64,000 nucleotides of DNA from an uncultured Clostridium sp. (GCA_947571115.1 CANOWW010000002.1:1-64000); one strand, 5' to 3'; positions 45,027-54,021 are shown, counted from the stretch's first letter. Translations and numbers: made by a program. The notes: generated by a model from the letters alone, not told the origin.

Positions 45027-46259
45027 ATGGAACGAGAGCCAATGGAAATGCCAACAAAATTTGGTCTTATTGTATTTCAACGAGAAAATCGGGGAAGAAT
45101 TGCAGCTGAAAAATTAGCAACTGTTCTTAGAACTGCTGGAATAATGGTAGCTTTTATGGAAGATCGAGAAAATTATACAGAAATTATAGAAGAGGAAAAT
45201 CTTCTTTATTTAGATTTTATCTTGCTTCCTGAAAATACTTATGCAAGATTACCCAAGCATCTTTCTAAAAGAACAAAAATATGTTATTATTCTGAAAAAG
45301 ATAGTTTATTAGAAACATTGTTAAAAAAGCTTGATCAGGTGGAGGCAAACGAGCTGAGGAAAATTTTGTCAGTATTACAAACTTATGATTTATTTTCATA
45401 TTTAGAAAGTGCCAATATAAACATAATGATGAGCTCTGTACCTGAAAACATATTTAATGATAAATTATCTGATTTTGAAAATGCAATTGCAGAATTAGAT
45501 GCAGATGTTTTCTCAACAATGCATATTGGGTTTGCGGCATTATATTTAAAACATTTTCATAATAAGATTTGCGATATCCTATCTTTCGTGCATGAGTATT
45601 CTCTAATTGAAGAAATTTATGAAGCAATAAAAGAGAAGGAACTAGCTAGATATTTATCACTTTATTACCTTCGGGTTAAAGAGTTAGAAATGGGATGTAT
45701 GACGAAAGTTTATGCACTGGGTGCTTATATGAATATTTTAGAGCTTAAGATAAATCCTTTTATTAAAAATGAATTTATCTTAAATTTTAAACTATATCTT
45801 AAATATAATACACAGCCTATTGAATCAGATAAACTTTCGGAAAAGTATTTTCATAAATTGCCGCCTGGTGCAGAAGTAAGGTACTTTTTTTGTTTCTCAA
45901 TGCTCACACGGTATAGACTTGATAAAGATGGAATAGATGAGGAATTAAGACCACGATTTGAGCGTTATTTAGAAATATACAAAAACGATCTAGAAAATGA
46001 TTTAGAAAATTTTACACCAGTTGAATTGACATATTTTTTTAAAATAAGTGGTAATATTTCTCAATCTTATTTTCATAGTGCAAAAAAAGCAAACAGAAGT
46101 GGCGAAACGATAAATGCAAAAAAGGCGATGGAAGAGGGTAATCCATTTCATAGCGTTTTGATAGAAAAAGCAAAACAATATCATTTAAAAAATCATGACG
46201 ATGGATTAGGAAGAGGTGTAGCTGTCTGTGGCTTTGGATTATATGACTGGACAAAGTAA
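45027..46259 (+). CDS. Hypothetical protein, 410 residues
   Basis: I do not recognise this protein. The first ~95 residues look like an alternating alpha/beta domain (KFGLIVFQRENRGRIAAEKL; FILLPENTYARLPKHLSKRT) that may bind a ligand or nucleotide. Residues ~100-380 are almost all helical, suggesting a helical-repeat scaffold. No signal or membrane segment is visible. AAGGAGG lies six bases before the ATG. It is a single-gene unit with its own promoter and a strong terminator. Confidence 0.75.
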   Translation: MEREPMEMPTKFGLIVFQRENRGRIAAEKLATVLRTAGIMVAFMEDRENYTEIIEEENLLYLDFILLPENTYARLPKHLSKRTKICYYSEKDSLLETLLKKLDQVEANELRKILSVLQTYDLFSYLESANINIMMSSVPENIFNDKLSDFENAIAELDADVFSTMHIGFAALYLKHFHNKICDILSFVHEYSLIEEIYEAIKEKELARYLSLYYLRVKELEMGCMTKVYALGAYMNILELKINPFIKNEFILNFKLYLKYNTQPIESDKLSEKYFHKLPPGAEVRYFFCFSMLTRYRLDKDGIDEELRPRFERYLEIYKNDLENDLENFTPVELTYFFKISGNISQSYFHSAKKANRSGETINAKKAMEEGNPFHSVLIEKAKQYHLKNHDDGLGRGVAVCGFGLYDWTK

Positions 46260-46289
46260 TGCTCTTATAAAGTTCTAGAAAATCAAGAA

Positions 46290-46325
46290 AATGTTGTAGT
46301 AAAAAATTTTACTGCAACATTTTTC
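46290..46325 (+). terminator. Terminator of the 410-residue gene
   Basis: AATGTTGTAGTAAAA pairs with TTTTACTGCAACATT and is followed by TTTC. Confidence 0.85.
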
Positions 46326-46334
46326 TTTATTTTT

Positions 46335-47063
46335 CTACAATCGCTTAAAAACAACGTTACTAAAATCTGTGATTTCAAAGTTTGAAGAACCGTTGGTTAT
46401 CACGTCCTCTGCTGGCAATTGAAGTGAAATGGTACCTTTATAAACCACGTTTTTATTAGTTTCAATCAAAATATCGAAATTGATACCAAACTTTATTTCC
46501 TCGATATTCACGCCTATATTTGTAAGCAAAGTCCCATTATACGTGATTTCTGTTGTTTCATTTGAAATATAAGTTCCCAAGTTGTCCAGCGCCATTCGGC
46601 AAGCAATAACGCCACCTTGATTGCCAATTTCCAGTGTTTTTAAGTCATCCACAGCCGCGCCTGTATAAACTAAACTTTCGTTTAAATAATTTTGTTCGCT
46701 ATGGGTGTATAAATTGTTGAGCTCGCCAGTTGGTCGATAAATCGCCAAATTGCCTTTCTGTGGCGTTTGCGTGACCTGAAAATTTTGCAGTGTAATTTGT
46801 TTTATGGTTTCCTCTGCGCTACTGTTTTTATCTAAATAAAAATACAAGTCATTGACTTGTTTGATGCCAATATTCCAAATATTTTCGCCATCGTCGACTG
46901 GGGTTCCTTCCACAGTGCTAATCACGAAAATTTTTGATAAACGATATGGCAGGGTTTGTTCGCCTTCTACTTCATATTTTAAAATTATTGAAACAACAAT
47001 CATTAAAATAATGATGATACAAAATAGAAAAAGGCATCGTTTTAAAGTTTGTAATTTTTTCAT
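46335..47063 (-). CDS. Membrane-anchored extracellular protein, 242 residues
   Basis: I do not recognise the family. One N-terminal membrane helix (CLFLFCIIIILMIVVSIIL, residues ~10-28) is followed by an extracellular, beta-rich domain (for example KIFVISTVEGTPVDDGENIW; IEEIKFGINFDILIETNKNV). It resembles the short single-helix proteins of Clostridia that are often of unknown function. AGGAG precedes the ATG. It lies 10 bases downstream of tadA on the minus strand and is probably co-transcribed. Confidence 0.75.
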   Translation of the reverse strand: MKKLQTLKRCLFLFCIIIILMIVVSIILKYEVEGEQTLPYRLSKIFVISTVEGTPVDDGENIWNIGIKQVNDLYFYLDKNSSAEETIKQITLQNFQVTQTPQKGNLAIYRPTGELNNLYTHSEQNYLNESLVYTGAAVDDLKTLEIGNQGGVIACRMALDNLGTYISNETTEITYNGTLLTNIGVNIEEIKFGINFDILIETNKNVVYKGTISLQLPAEDVITNGSSNFEITDFSNVVFKRL

Positions 47064-47073
47064 GATTTTCTCC

Positions 47074-47532
47074 TTAAATTTTCTTCTTTTTTGCGCGCAA
47101 TTGCTTGAAAAAATCTTTTAAAATTTTTTCACACTCGTCCTTTAATATATATTTTTCTATTTCGATTTTATGATTAAATTTATATTCTAACAAATTTAAA
47201 ACAGAGCCACAAGCGCCAGTTTTTTCGTCCTGCGTGCCAATATATAATTTTCGCAAACGGCTATTGATAAGGGCGCCTGCACACATAGAACAAGGTTCCA
47301 ATGTTACATACATGTCGCAATCGGTAAGGCGCCAAGCGCCTAGTTTTTTGCATGCTTTTTGAATGGCTAAAATCTCGGCATGACTGGTTGCATCGTGTTT
47401 GGTTTCCTTGATGTTGTGGGCTCTTGCTATAATTTTGTTGTCTTTTACAATCACAGCGCCAACAGGAACTTCTTCTTTTTCAAAGGCTTTGCGAGCTTCC
47501 TTTAGGGCTTCTTTCATAAATTTTTCTTCCAT
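47074..47532 (-). CDS. tadA: tRNA-specific adenosine deaminase TadA
   Basis: TadA converts A34 to inosine in tRNA-Arg(ACG). The 152-residue protein has the zinc-binding catalytic motifs HAEILAIQKA and PCSMCAGALINSRL and the N-terminal FMKEALKEARKAFEKEEVPV. Length is standard. Its upstream region (47538-47570) has a TTGTCA/TATAAA promoter with GCAAAATATG in the spacer, distantly like the spacer-palindrome family. Confidence 0.94.
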   Translation of the reverse strand: MEEKFMKEALKEARKAFEKEEVPVGAVIVKDNKIIARAHNIKETKHDATSHAEILAIQKACKKLGAWRLTDCDMYVTLEPCSMCAGALINSRLRKLYIGTQDEKTGACGSVLNLLEYKFNHKIEIEKYILKDECEKILKDFFKQLRAKKKKI

Positions 47533-47649
47533 ATTTATTTTATATCATATTTTGCAAATTTTGACAAGTCCCTGAAAAATGGGAATTTTAATTGACAATT
47601 TTCGACTTATTTTATATAATAAAATAGAGAAAAAAGGAGGGGGAAACAG

Positions 47650-47991
47650 ATGCAATTAATTATATCAATTATTAGTTTTTTGATTGGTGCTTATATTTCC
47701 TATTATATTTTCAAAAATCATGGGTTTCAAGTGGCTTGGGCAGTAAATGCTGCGTTTCAGTTAGTAAGTGCTATTTTTCAAAATGGTATGAATTATATTT
47801 TTGCAACCATTGTTGGAGTTGCAATAGGCTCATTGATTGGCACAGCAATCGAATATTTTGTCTACCAAAAAACCAATTCATTTTGGGGCTATGTAGGAGG
47901 CATGTTGCTACTTGGGGTTGTGATTGCTATCATTTTGATTGTGATAGGAGTTTGGATAGCAGGTAGCATATCAAATGGAATTTTAGGATAA
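47650..47991 (+). CDS. Small membrane protein, 113 residues
   Basis: I do not recognise the family. Four hydrophobic segments cover nearly the whole length (LIISIISFLIGAYISYYIF; the region of YIFATIVGVAIGSLIG; GYVGGMLLLGVVIAIILIVI; GVWIAGSISNGILG), with glycine-rich turns. GGAGGGGG precedes the ATG, and a TTGACA/TATAAT promoter lies at about 47594-47622. It is immediately upstream of a two-component system and could be part of that operon. Confidence 0.7.
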   Translation: MQLIISIISFLIGAYISYYIFKNHGFQVAWAVNAAFQLVSAIFQNGMNYIFATIVGVAIGSLIGTAIEYFVYQKTNSFWGYVGGMLLLGVVIAIILIVIGVWIAGSISNGILG

Positions 47992-48031
47992 AGGACTATA
48001 AAATTTATGGTATCATAAAGGCGGAGGAAAA

Positions 48032-48715
48032 ATGCAGAAAATTTTAATTGTAGAGGATGACGAAAAATTGCGCAGTGAATTAGAGATTTTTTTGAATAAC
48101 AACGGTTATGATGCGCAATCACTGAAGCGATTTGATAACACCATTCAAGATATTTTAGAAATTAATCCGAATTTGGTTTTATTGGATGTTAATTTGCCGG
48201 GAAGCGATGGGGAATTTGTGTGCAAGGAAATTCGTAAGCAGTCGCAGGTGCCAATTATTATTATTACCAGCCGAGATAGTGAATTAGATGAACTGATTTC
48301 TATTAATTATGGAGCAGACCATTATATTACCAAGCCGTTTAATATTCAGATTTTGCTTGCCAAAATTGCTGCTATTTTGCGAAGAACTAACGCAGAAAGT
48401 TGTCTTCAAGACAAAATAGACTGTAAGGATTTTGTTTTGAATTTATCAAAAAGCACAATTGAGAAGGGAGATGTTGTGATTGAACTGACGCGAAACGAGT
48501 TTAAAATCCTGAAATATTTAGCGCAAAATAGAGACAAAATTGTGTCACGCGAGGATATTATGGAATGTTTATGGGACAGCGAAAGTTTTATTGATGATAA
48601 CACATTAACCGTGAATATCACGCGTTTGCGCGGTAAATTGGGAGAATTAAATTTGAAGGAATTGATAGAGACAAAGCGTGGGCAAGGATATATTTTGAAG
48701 GAACGTGATTTTTAG
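48032..48715 (+). CDS. OmpR-family response regulator
   Basis: The 227-residue protein has an N-terminal receiver domain (acidic pocket ILIVEDDEKL, phospho-acceptor in LVLLDVNLPGSDGEF at about residue 51, Lys in ITKPFNIQIL) and a C-terminal winged helix (VIELTRNEFKILKYLAQNRD; DDNTLTVNITRLRGKL; GQGYIL). GGAGG precedes the ATG. It is paired with the histidine kinase 53 bases downstream. Confidence 0.93.
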   Translation: MQKILIVEDDEKLRSELEIFLNNNGYDAQSLKRFDNTIQDILEINPNLVLLDVNLPGSDGEFVCKEIRKQSQVPIIIITSRDSELDELISINYGADHYITKPFNIQILLAKIAAILRRTNAESCLQDKIDCKDFVLNLSKSTIEKGDVVIELTRNEFKILKYLAQNRDKIVSREDIMECLWDSESFIDDNTLTVNITRLRGKLGELNLKELIETKRGQGYILKERDF

Positions 48716-48745
48716 GCAGCTGAAACTCTTGTTTCAGCTGTTTAT
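48716..48745 (+). terminator. Stem-loop between response regulator and kinase genes
   Basis: AGCTGAAAC and GTTTCAGCT form a stem right after the regulator stop codon. The T run is short (TTTATTATAT), so it may be a partial terminator or an mRNA stabiliser that lowers kinase expression. Confidence 0.55.
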
Positions 48746-48768
48746 TATATAACGAGAGGGAGCACAGA

Positions 48769-49782
48769 ATGAATTTTACAGATTTTTTGAAAGAAAAATT
48801 AATACAATTTTTTTTGCTATTTTTAGGTATTTTGTCAATTGAGATATTTTTGATGATTTATCCAATTGGGAACTTTATAAAAATTTATATTCCAATCGCC
48901 ATTTTGGGGCTATATTTTTTTGGGCTGCTTTTTGAATATTTTCCGAAAAGAAATTTTTATAACTATTTGGCACATATGTTGGAGGAATTAGATGAGAAAT
49001 ATTTAGTCACAGAAATTATAAAAATGCCAGATTTTTTGGAAGGAAAGATTTTGAAAACTTCGTTGGAACAAATTGATAAATCTATGTTAGAGCATGTGAA
49101 TCAGTATAAGTATTGGCAGGAAGATTACAAAGAATATATCGAATTATGGATTCATGAAATAAAATTGCCAATTGCAGTTAGCAAAATGGTTATTGAAAAT
49201 AATAAAAATTCGGTTACGCGTAACATTGATGAGGAGCTGGACAAAATCGAAAATTATATTGAGCAGGCACTGTTTTATGCACGCAGCAATACAGTCGAGA
49301 AGGACTATTATATTAAAAAAAGCACTTTGAAAGAAATCGTCAATGAAAGTATCAAGAAAAACAAAAATTTGTTAATGCAGGAAAAAACAAAGCTAAATTT
49401 GCATGATTTAGAAATAGAAGTAAATACAGATGGCAAATGGATTGTCTTTATTTTAAATCAAATTTTGCAAAACAGTTGCAAATATCGAAAAGAAGAGGGG
49501 TTGGAGATAGAAATTCAGGCGCAAACCGGCAAGGAAAAAGTTATTTTATTAATCAGCGATAATGGAATTGGAATTCCAAAGGGCGAAATTACCCGTGTTT
49601 TTGAAAAGGGGTTTACGGGAACAAATGGCAGAATGTCAAATAAGAAATCTACTGGGATTGGGCTCTATTTATGTAAAAAAATGTGTGACAAATTAGGTAT
49701 TGCCATTGAGTTAAATTCGGTGCAAAAGGAAGGAACCCAAATTAGATTGGTGTTTCCGCAAGGAAGCTATATGAAATTGTAA
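48769..49782 (+). CDS. Sensor histidine kinase, intramembrane-sensing type
   Basis: The 337-residue kinase has two N-terminal membrane helices (about residues 10-32 and 37-58) with almost no outer loop, like BceS-type intramembrane sensors. It has the phosphorylation-site region LWIHEIKLPIAVSKMVIENN, the N box QILQNSCKYRKE, and the G boxes ISDNGIGIPKGEITRVFEKG and STGIGLYLCKKM. BceS kinases usually sense peptide antibiotics together with an ABC transporter; no transporter gene adjoins here, so the signal is unknown. Confidence 0.9.
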   Translation: MNFTDFLKEKLIQFFLLFLGILSIEIFLMIYPIGNFIKIYIPIAILGLYFFGLLFEYFPKRNFYNYLAHMLEELDEKYLVTEIIKMPDFLEGKILKTSLEQIDKSMLEHVNQYKYWQEDYKEYIELWIHEIKLPIAVSKMVIENNKNSVTRNIDEELDKIENYIEQALFYARSNTVEKDYYIKKSTLKEIVNESIKKNKNLLMQEKTKLNLHDLEIEVNTDGKWIVFILNQILQNSCKYRKEEGLEIEIQAQTGKEKVILLISDNGIGIPKGEITRVFEKGFTGTNGRMSNKKSTGIGLYLCKKMCDKLGIAIELNSVQKEGTQIRLVFPQGSYMKL

Positions 49783-49844
49783 AATTGACTTTTCTTACCA
49801 ATATGTTATAATAAGGTTAAGAAAAAAGAAAGAGAGGGCAAAGT

Positions 49845-50045
49845 ATGGATTGGAAATGTGAAAAATGTGGTAATACAGAATTTGAAAAAGACCAATTTCA
49901 AGCCACAGGAGGAAATTTTGCTAAAATATTTGATGTGCAAAATAAAAAATTTATAACAGTAACTTGTACAAAATGTGGATACACGGAATTGTACAAATCT
50001 CAAACATCCGCGGGAATGAATGTTTTGGATTTCTTGATGGATTAG
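49845..50045 (+). CDS. Zinc-ribbon protein, 66 residues
   Basis: Two CxxC pairs (WKCEKCGNTEF and VTCTKCGYTELYK) separated by about 30 residues form a zinc ribbon, matching the small nucleic-acid-binding Zn-ribbon family found widely in Bacillota. A TTGACT/TATAAT promoter precedes it (about 49786-49812), and GAGAGGG precedes the ATG. It is a single-gene unit. Confidence 0.85.
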   Translation: MDWKCEKCGNTEFEKDQFQATGGNFAKIFDVQNKKFITVTCTKCGYTELYKSQTSAGMNVLDFLMD

Positions 50046-50069
50046 AAAAAAATGAATTCATAGAAGTTT

Positions 50070-50102
50070 GAGGGATACTTCAAAAGTATCTCTCATTTTT
50101 TA
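50070..50102 (+). terminator. Terminator of the zinc-ribbon gene
   Basis: GAGGGATACTT pairs with AAGTATCTCTC across three bases, followed by ATTTTTT. Confidence 0.85.
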
Positions 50103-50122
50103 TAAAATTTTTTTGTTTTATA

Positions 50123-50180
50123 TTGACAAAAAAGAAAGAAAGGCATATACTAATTATAGTTGAATAAATATTCAACTATA
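50123..50180 (+). promoter_or_regulatory. Metal-responsive promoter with ArsR/SmtB-type operator
   Basis: TTGACA at 50123, a 17-base spacer and TATACT lead into the palindrome ATAGTTGAATA/TATTCAACTAT (about 50155-50178), which has the TGAA-N6-TTCA core used by CadC/CzrA/SmtB repressors. It overlaps the expected transcription start. Confidence 0.8.
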
Positions 50181-50213
50181 AAAATGAAAATTTTTATTAA
50201 GAAAGGGGGAATT

Positions 50214-50576
50214 ATGGCTAAAAACGAATTTGCATGTGATTGTAATGTCATTCATGAGGAGCTTGTTGAAAAAACACGTGCTAAAATGAAAGACGATGAT
50301 GTCATTTACAAAGTGGCGGAGTTTTTCAAGATTTTGGGGGACATTACACGAGTAAAAATCTTGTTTGCATTGGACCAAAATGAGCTGTGTGTGTGCGATA
50401 TTGCCAATATTTTAAATATGACGAAATCTTCGATATCACATCAGCTAGGAACGCTTCGCAGAAGTGGAATTGTCAAATGCAAAAAAGTCGGAAAAGAAGT
50501 ATTTTACATGTTAGACGACGAACACGTAAAGGAAGTGTTCGAGGTTGGCATGGAACATATTGAACATAAAAAATAA
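50214..50576 (+). CDS. ArsR/SmtB-family metal-responsive repressor
   Basis: The 120-residue protein has a winged helix of the CadC type: VAEFFKILGDITRVKILFAL, ELCVCDIANILNMTKSSISH, QLGTLRRSGIVKCKKVGKEV. ELCVCD is the alpha-3 metal motif, and the N-terminal cysteines (FACDCNVIHEE) match CadC metal ligands for Cd/Pb/Zn. The frame opens at 50160, but the ATG at 50214 follows AAAGGGGG. It leads the efflux operon and should be released from its operator by metal. Confidence 0.93.
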   Translation: MAKNEFACDCNVIHEELVEKTRAKMKDDDVIYKVAEFFKILGDITRVKILFALDQNELCVCDIANILNMTKSSISHQLGTLRRSGIVKCKKVGKEVFYMLDDEHVKEVFEVGMEHIEHKK

Positions 50577-50594
50577 ATAGGGAGGTCATTTATT

Positions 50595-50816
50595 ATGAAA
50601 TATCATTTTGAAATAAAAGGGTTGGACTGCGCAAATTGTGCCGCAGAATTGGAAAGGGCCATTGGAAAAATAGCAGGCATAAAAGAAATAAATATTAATT
50701 TTATGACAGAGAAATTAAGCATCGAATGTGAGGAAGATGACAAATCAGAAATTTTAGAAAAAATGAAAAAAGTCATCCGAAAAGAAGAGCCAGATTGCAC
50801 AATCAAAGAGATTTAA
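50595..50816 (+). CDS. Heavy-metal-associated (HMA) domain protein
   Basis: The 73-residue protein is a single HMA ferredoxin-like domain with the metal-binding GLDCANCAAELERAIGK. In most Zn/Cd ATPases this domain is fused to the N-terminus of the pump; here it is a separate polypeptide ending four bases before the pump gene, so it probably hands metal to it as a chaperone. GGGAGG precedes the ATG. Confidence 0.92.
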   Translation: MKYHFEIKGLDCANCAAELERAIGKIAGIKEININFMTEKLSIECEEDDKSEILEKMKKVIRKEEPDCTIKEI

Positions 50817-50826
50817 GGAGGTGCTT

Positions 50827-52674
50827 ATGAAAAAAAGAACTATCAAAATTATTGTTGCATTGATTTTATTTGGGCTTTCCTTGGCAATTTCTTTCCCGCA
50901 ATTGTGGCTGAACAAGGCTTTGTTTTTGCTAAGTTATCTGTTTGTTGGGCTAGATATTTTGAAAAAAGCGTGGCGCAATCTGTTAAGAGGCAAAATGTTG
51001 GACGAAAATTTTTTGATGTCGGTTGCAACGCTTGGTGCGTTTGGCGTAGGAGAATTTTCAGAAGCCGTTGCAGTAATGTTGTTTTACCAAATAGGGGAAT
51101 TGTTTCAAAGTTATGCAGTGGATAAATCCAGAAAATCCATTGCCAATTTGATGGATATTCGCCCAGATTATGCTAATGTATTACGTGAAGGAGCAGAAGA
51201 AAAAGTCAATCCAAATGAAGTGAAAATGGGGGAAATGATTGTTGTAAAACCCGGCGAAAAAGTGCCTTTGGATGGCGTAATTGTAGAAGGAAATTCTTGT
51301 TTAGATACAAAAGCATTAACTGGAGAAAGTGTGCCCAGAGAAGTTTTTGACGGCGAAGAGGCTTTGAGTGGTTGCATTAACTTAAATGGTTTACTAAAAA
51401 TTAAAGTTACCAAAGAATTTGGCGAATCGACGGTTAGCAAAATTCTGAATTTAGTGGAAAATGCGAGTAGCAGAAAATCCAAATCAGAGAATTTTATTAC
51501 GAAATTTGCCAGAGTTTATACGCCAATCGTAGTTGGAATTGCCGTTGTTTTGGCGATTTTTCCACCATTAGTAATAGCAGATGCGACGTTTGCAGATTGG
51601 GTTTATCGAGCATTGTCATTTTTGGTGGTTTCCTGTCCATGCGCTTTAGTGATTTCAATTCCTTTAAGCTTTTTTGGAGGAATCGGCGGGGCTTCCAAAA
51701 TGGGAATTTTGGTCAAAGGGAGCAATTATTTAGAAGCGCTTTCTCAGGCTGAAATCGTTGTTTTTGACAAAACAGGAACTTTAACCAAAGGAATTTTTGA
51801 AGTGCAAGAAATAAATCCAACCGAAATTGCCAAAGAAGAATTGCTAAAAATAGTGGCGCATGCGGAAAGCTATTCCAATCATCCGATTGCGCAGTCAATT
51901 CAAAGAGCGTATGGCAAAGAAATTGACAAAAACTTGATTGCAAAAGCAGAAGAAATCTCAGGTTTCGGCATTGTTTCTCAAATTGGAAACCAAGAAGTTT
52001 TGGTGGGAAATGAGAAAATGATGCGAGAAAAGCAAATTGAGTTTGCTGTTTGTGATAGTGTTGGAACAGTTCTATATGTGGCAATTGACGGAAAATATGC
52101 AGGCTATATTTTGATTGCAGACGAAATCAAAGACGATGCACAAAATGCAATTAAGAAACTGAAACAAAATCACATCAAAAAAACAGTGATGTTAACTGGC
52201 GATAAAAATCAAGTGGGTGAGAGTGTAGCAGCTAAACTTGGTCTGGATGCGGTTTATACGGAATTATTACCAGACGGAAAAGTGGAAAAAATGGAAGAAT
52301 TTATGCAGCAAAAAAGCGAAAAAGGAAAATTGATTTTTGCAGGAGACGGCATCAATGATGCGCCAGTTCTAGCTTTGGCAGATATCGGAATGGCAATGGG
52401 AGGTTTGGGTGCAGATTCTGCGATTGAGGCGGCAGACGTTGTCATCATGACAGATGAACCTTCTGGCATAGCCAGTGTGATAAAATTGGCGAGAAAAAAT
52501 ATGCGAATTGTGAAGGAAAATATTGTGTTTGCGATTTCAATAAAAGTGCTTGTTTTGGTGCTTAGCGCCTTGGGACTGTCTACCATGTGGGAAGCCGTTT
52601 TTGCCGATGTAGGCGTTGCCGTAATTGCCATTTTGAATGCCTTAAGAATGCTGAAAGTGAAAGCAATAAATTAA
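50827..52674 (+). CDS. Zn/Cd/Pb-translocating P1B-type ATPase
   Basis: The 615-residue pump lacks its own HMA domain. It has the A domain motif LTGESVPRE, the ion-binding SCPCALVISIPLSF in a membrane helix, the phosphorylation site FDKTGTLTKG, MLTGDKNQ, and the hinge FAGDGINDAPVLALADIGMA. CPC with these neighbours indicates the Zn2+/Cd2+/Pb2+ class. AAGGAGG sets the ATG at 50827. It forms an operon with the repressor and the free HMA domain. Confidence 0.95.
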   Translation: MKKRTIKIIVALILFGLSLAISFPQLWLNKALFLLSYLFVGLDILKKAWRNLLRGKMLDENFLMSVATLGAFGVGEFSEAVAVMLFYQIGELFQSYAVDKSRKSIANLMDIRPDYANVLREGAEEKVNPNEVKMGEMIVVKPGEKVPLDGVIVEGNSCLDTKALTGESVPREVFDGEEALSGCINLNGLLKIKVTKEFGESTVSKILNLVENASSRKSKSENFITKFARVYTPIVVGIAVVLAIFPPLVIADATFADWVYRALSFLVVSCPCALVISIPLSFFGGIGGASKMGILVKGSNYLEALSQAEIVVFDKTGTLTKGIFEVQEINPTEIAKEELLKIVAHAESYSNHPIAQSIQRAYGKEIDKNLIAKAEEISGFGIVSQIGNQEVLVGNEKMMREKQIEFAVCDSVGTVLYVAIDGKYAGYILIADEIKDDAQNAIKKLKQNHIKKTVMLTGDKNQVGESVAAKLGLDAVYTELLPDGKVEKMEEFMQQKSEKGKLIFAGDGINDAPVLALADIGMAMGGLGADSAIEAADVVIMTDEPSGIASVIKLARKNMRIVKENIVFAISIKVLVLVLSALGLSTMWEAVFADVGVAVIAILNALRMLKVKAIN

Positions 52675-52680
52675 AAATTA

Positions 52681-52704
52681 AATATGACATAAAAATGTCA
52701 TATT
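52681..52704. repeat. Palindromic repeat AATATGACAT, copy 2
   Basis: AATATGACAT, loop AAAA, ATGTCATATT, six bases after the metal-ATPase stop codon and just before the ribosome binding site of the next gene. Confidence 0.8.
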
Positions 52705-52720
52705 TAATTTGGGAGGAAAA

Positions 52721-53440
52721 ATGTTAAAAAATAAAAGAGTTATTATTTTTGATATGGACGGAACTTTGATTGATTCAATTGATGTTTGGAATGAAATTGA
52801 CAAAAATTTGATACGAAAATTGGGCTATACAGGGGAGTTAAAAAACAGTGAAATTCAAAAGCAGAGAGATAATTTTTTAAGAAATTTTTGTCAAGAAGAA
52901 AATTCATATTTAGCGTATTCTGGAGTATTAGGAGAGAAATATCAATCACATTTAAAACCAGAAGAAATTCTTGCCATGAGATATGAAATCGGGCAGAATT
53001 TTTTCAAAAATGTGATTGATTATAAGCCACGAGCTGACGAATTTTTGCGAAAATTAAAAGAAAAAAATTTTGTGCTTGCAATTGCAAGCACTACCGGAAA
53101 AAATACTGTACAAATTTATCAAACACAAAATCAAAACATGATGAAAAAGGCGGATATTGCTACTTATTTTTCGGTCATTTTCACAAGGGAAGACGTTAAA
53201 GAAATGAAGCCAAATCCAGAAGTTTTTTTGAAAGTTGTGGAAACGTTAAATATAAAAAAAGAACAATGTTTAATTTTTGAAGATTCTTTGATTGGCGTAG
53301 AAGCTGCAAAAAATGCGGGGATTGAAGTAGTTGCAATGTATGATCAATATTCCGATGGGGAGCGTGAAAAAATTAATCGTTTGGCAGATTATAGTTTGAG
53401 AAATTATTCAGAAGCAATCGAAATATTAGAAAAAATGTAG
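52721..53440 (+). CDS. HAD-family hydrolase (phosphatase or phosphoglucomutase-like)
   Basis: The 239-residue protein has HAD motif I IIFDMDGTLIDS, a helical cap, motif II IASTTGKN, the Lys-containing region KEMKPNPEVFL and the acidic motif LIFEDSLIGVEAAKNAGIEV. This places it in the beta-phosphoglucomutase/phosphatase subfamily; substrate unknown. The ATG at 52721 follows GGGAGG. It lies 18 bases before the alkyltransferase gene. Confidence 0.9.
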   Translation: MLKNKRVIIFDMDGTLIDSIDVWNEIDKNLIRKLGYTGELKNSEIQKQRDNFLRNFCQEENSYLAYSGVLGEKYQSHLKPEEILAMRYEIGQNFFKNVIDYKPRADEFLRKLKEKNFVLAIASTTGKNTVQIYQTQNQNMMKKADIATYFSVIFTREDVKEMKPNPEVFLKVVETLNIKKEQCLIFEDSLIGVEAAKNAGIEVVAMYDQYSDGEREKINRLADYSLRNYSEAIEILEKM

Positions 53441-53458
53441 TGATTTGAGGTAATAAAA

Positions 53459-53962
53459 ATGTTGTATGAAATGAATTATGTAGCACCTATAGGAATTTTG
53501 AAAGTAGTGAGCGACGAAAGAAATATTATCGGATTATGGATACAAGGGCAAAAATATTTTGAAAGCACGATTTGTGACGAAGAAATTTCTAGGCAAATAG
53601 TGCCTATTTTGGAACAAGCCAAGCATTGGCTTAATCGATATTTTGCAGGACAAAAACCGTTGCCCAAAGAGTTGCCCTTGAAGCCAAAAGGAAGCGAATT
53701 CAGGCAATTTGTGTGGGAAATTTTGTGCAAAATTCCATATGGAGAAGTAACAACGTATGGGGAAATTGCGAAAGAAGTGGCGCAAAAGCTACACAAGGAG
53801 AAAATGTCGGCGCAAGCAGTTGGTGGAGCAGTTGGGCACAATCCGATTTCGATTATCATACCTTGCCATCGAGTAATTGGTGCCAATGGCGATTTAACAG
53901 GTTATGCAGGCGGAATTGAGTTAAAAAAGAAACTTTTAGATTTTGAGCAAAGTATAATATGA
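53459..53962 (+). CDS. ogt: Methylated-DNA--protein-cysteine S-methyltransferase (Ogt)
   Basis: This suicide enzyme removes alkyl groups from O6-alkylguanine. The 167-residue protein has the active-site IIPCHRVIGANGDLTGYAGG and the helix-turn-helix region IPYGEVTTYGEIAKEVAQKL that enters the DNA minor groove. The N-terminal domain is short, as in Ogt. GAGG lies before the ATG. It is probably co-transcribed with the HAD gene. Confidence 0.94.
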   Translation: MLYEMNYVAPIGILKVVSDERNIIGLWIQGQKYFESTICDEEISRQIVPILEQAKHWLNRYFAGQKPLPKELPLKPKGSEFRQFVWEILCKIPYGEVTTYGEIAKEVAQKLHKEKMSAQAVGGAVGHNPISIIIPCHRVIGANGDLTGYAGGIELKKKLLDFEQSII

Positions 53963-53979
53963 CATTTCAGTGTCATATT
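53956..53979. repeat. Palindromic repeat AATATGACAT, copy 3
   Basis: AATATGACAT, loop TTCA, GTGTCATATT; the outer stem extends with TAT/ATA. It overlaps the ogt stop codon (TGA of ATATGA). Confidence 0.8.
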
Positions 53980-54021
53980 ATAAAATAAAGTTAGAAATAT
54001 CAATAGTTTAATAAGGTTTTA

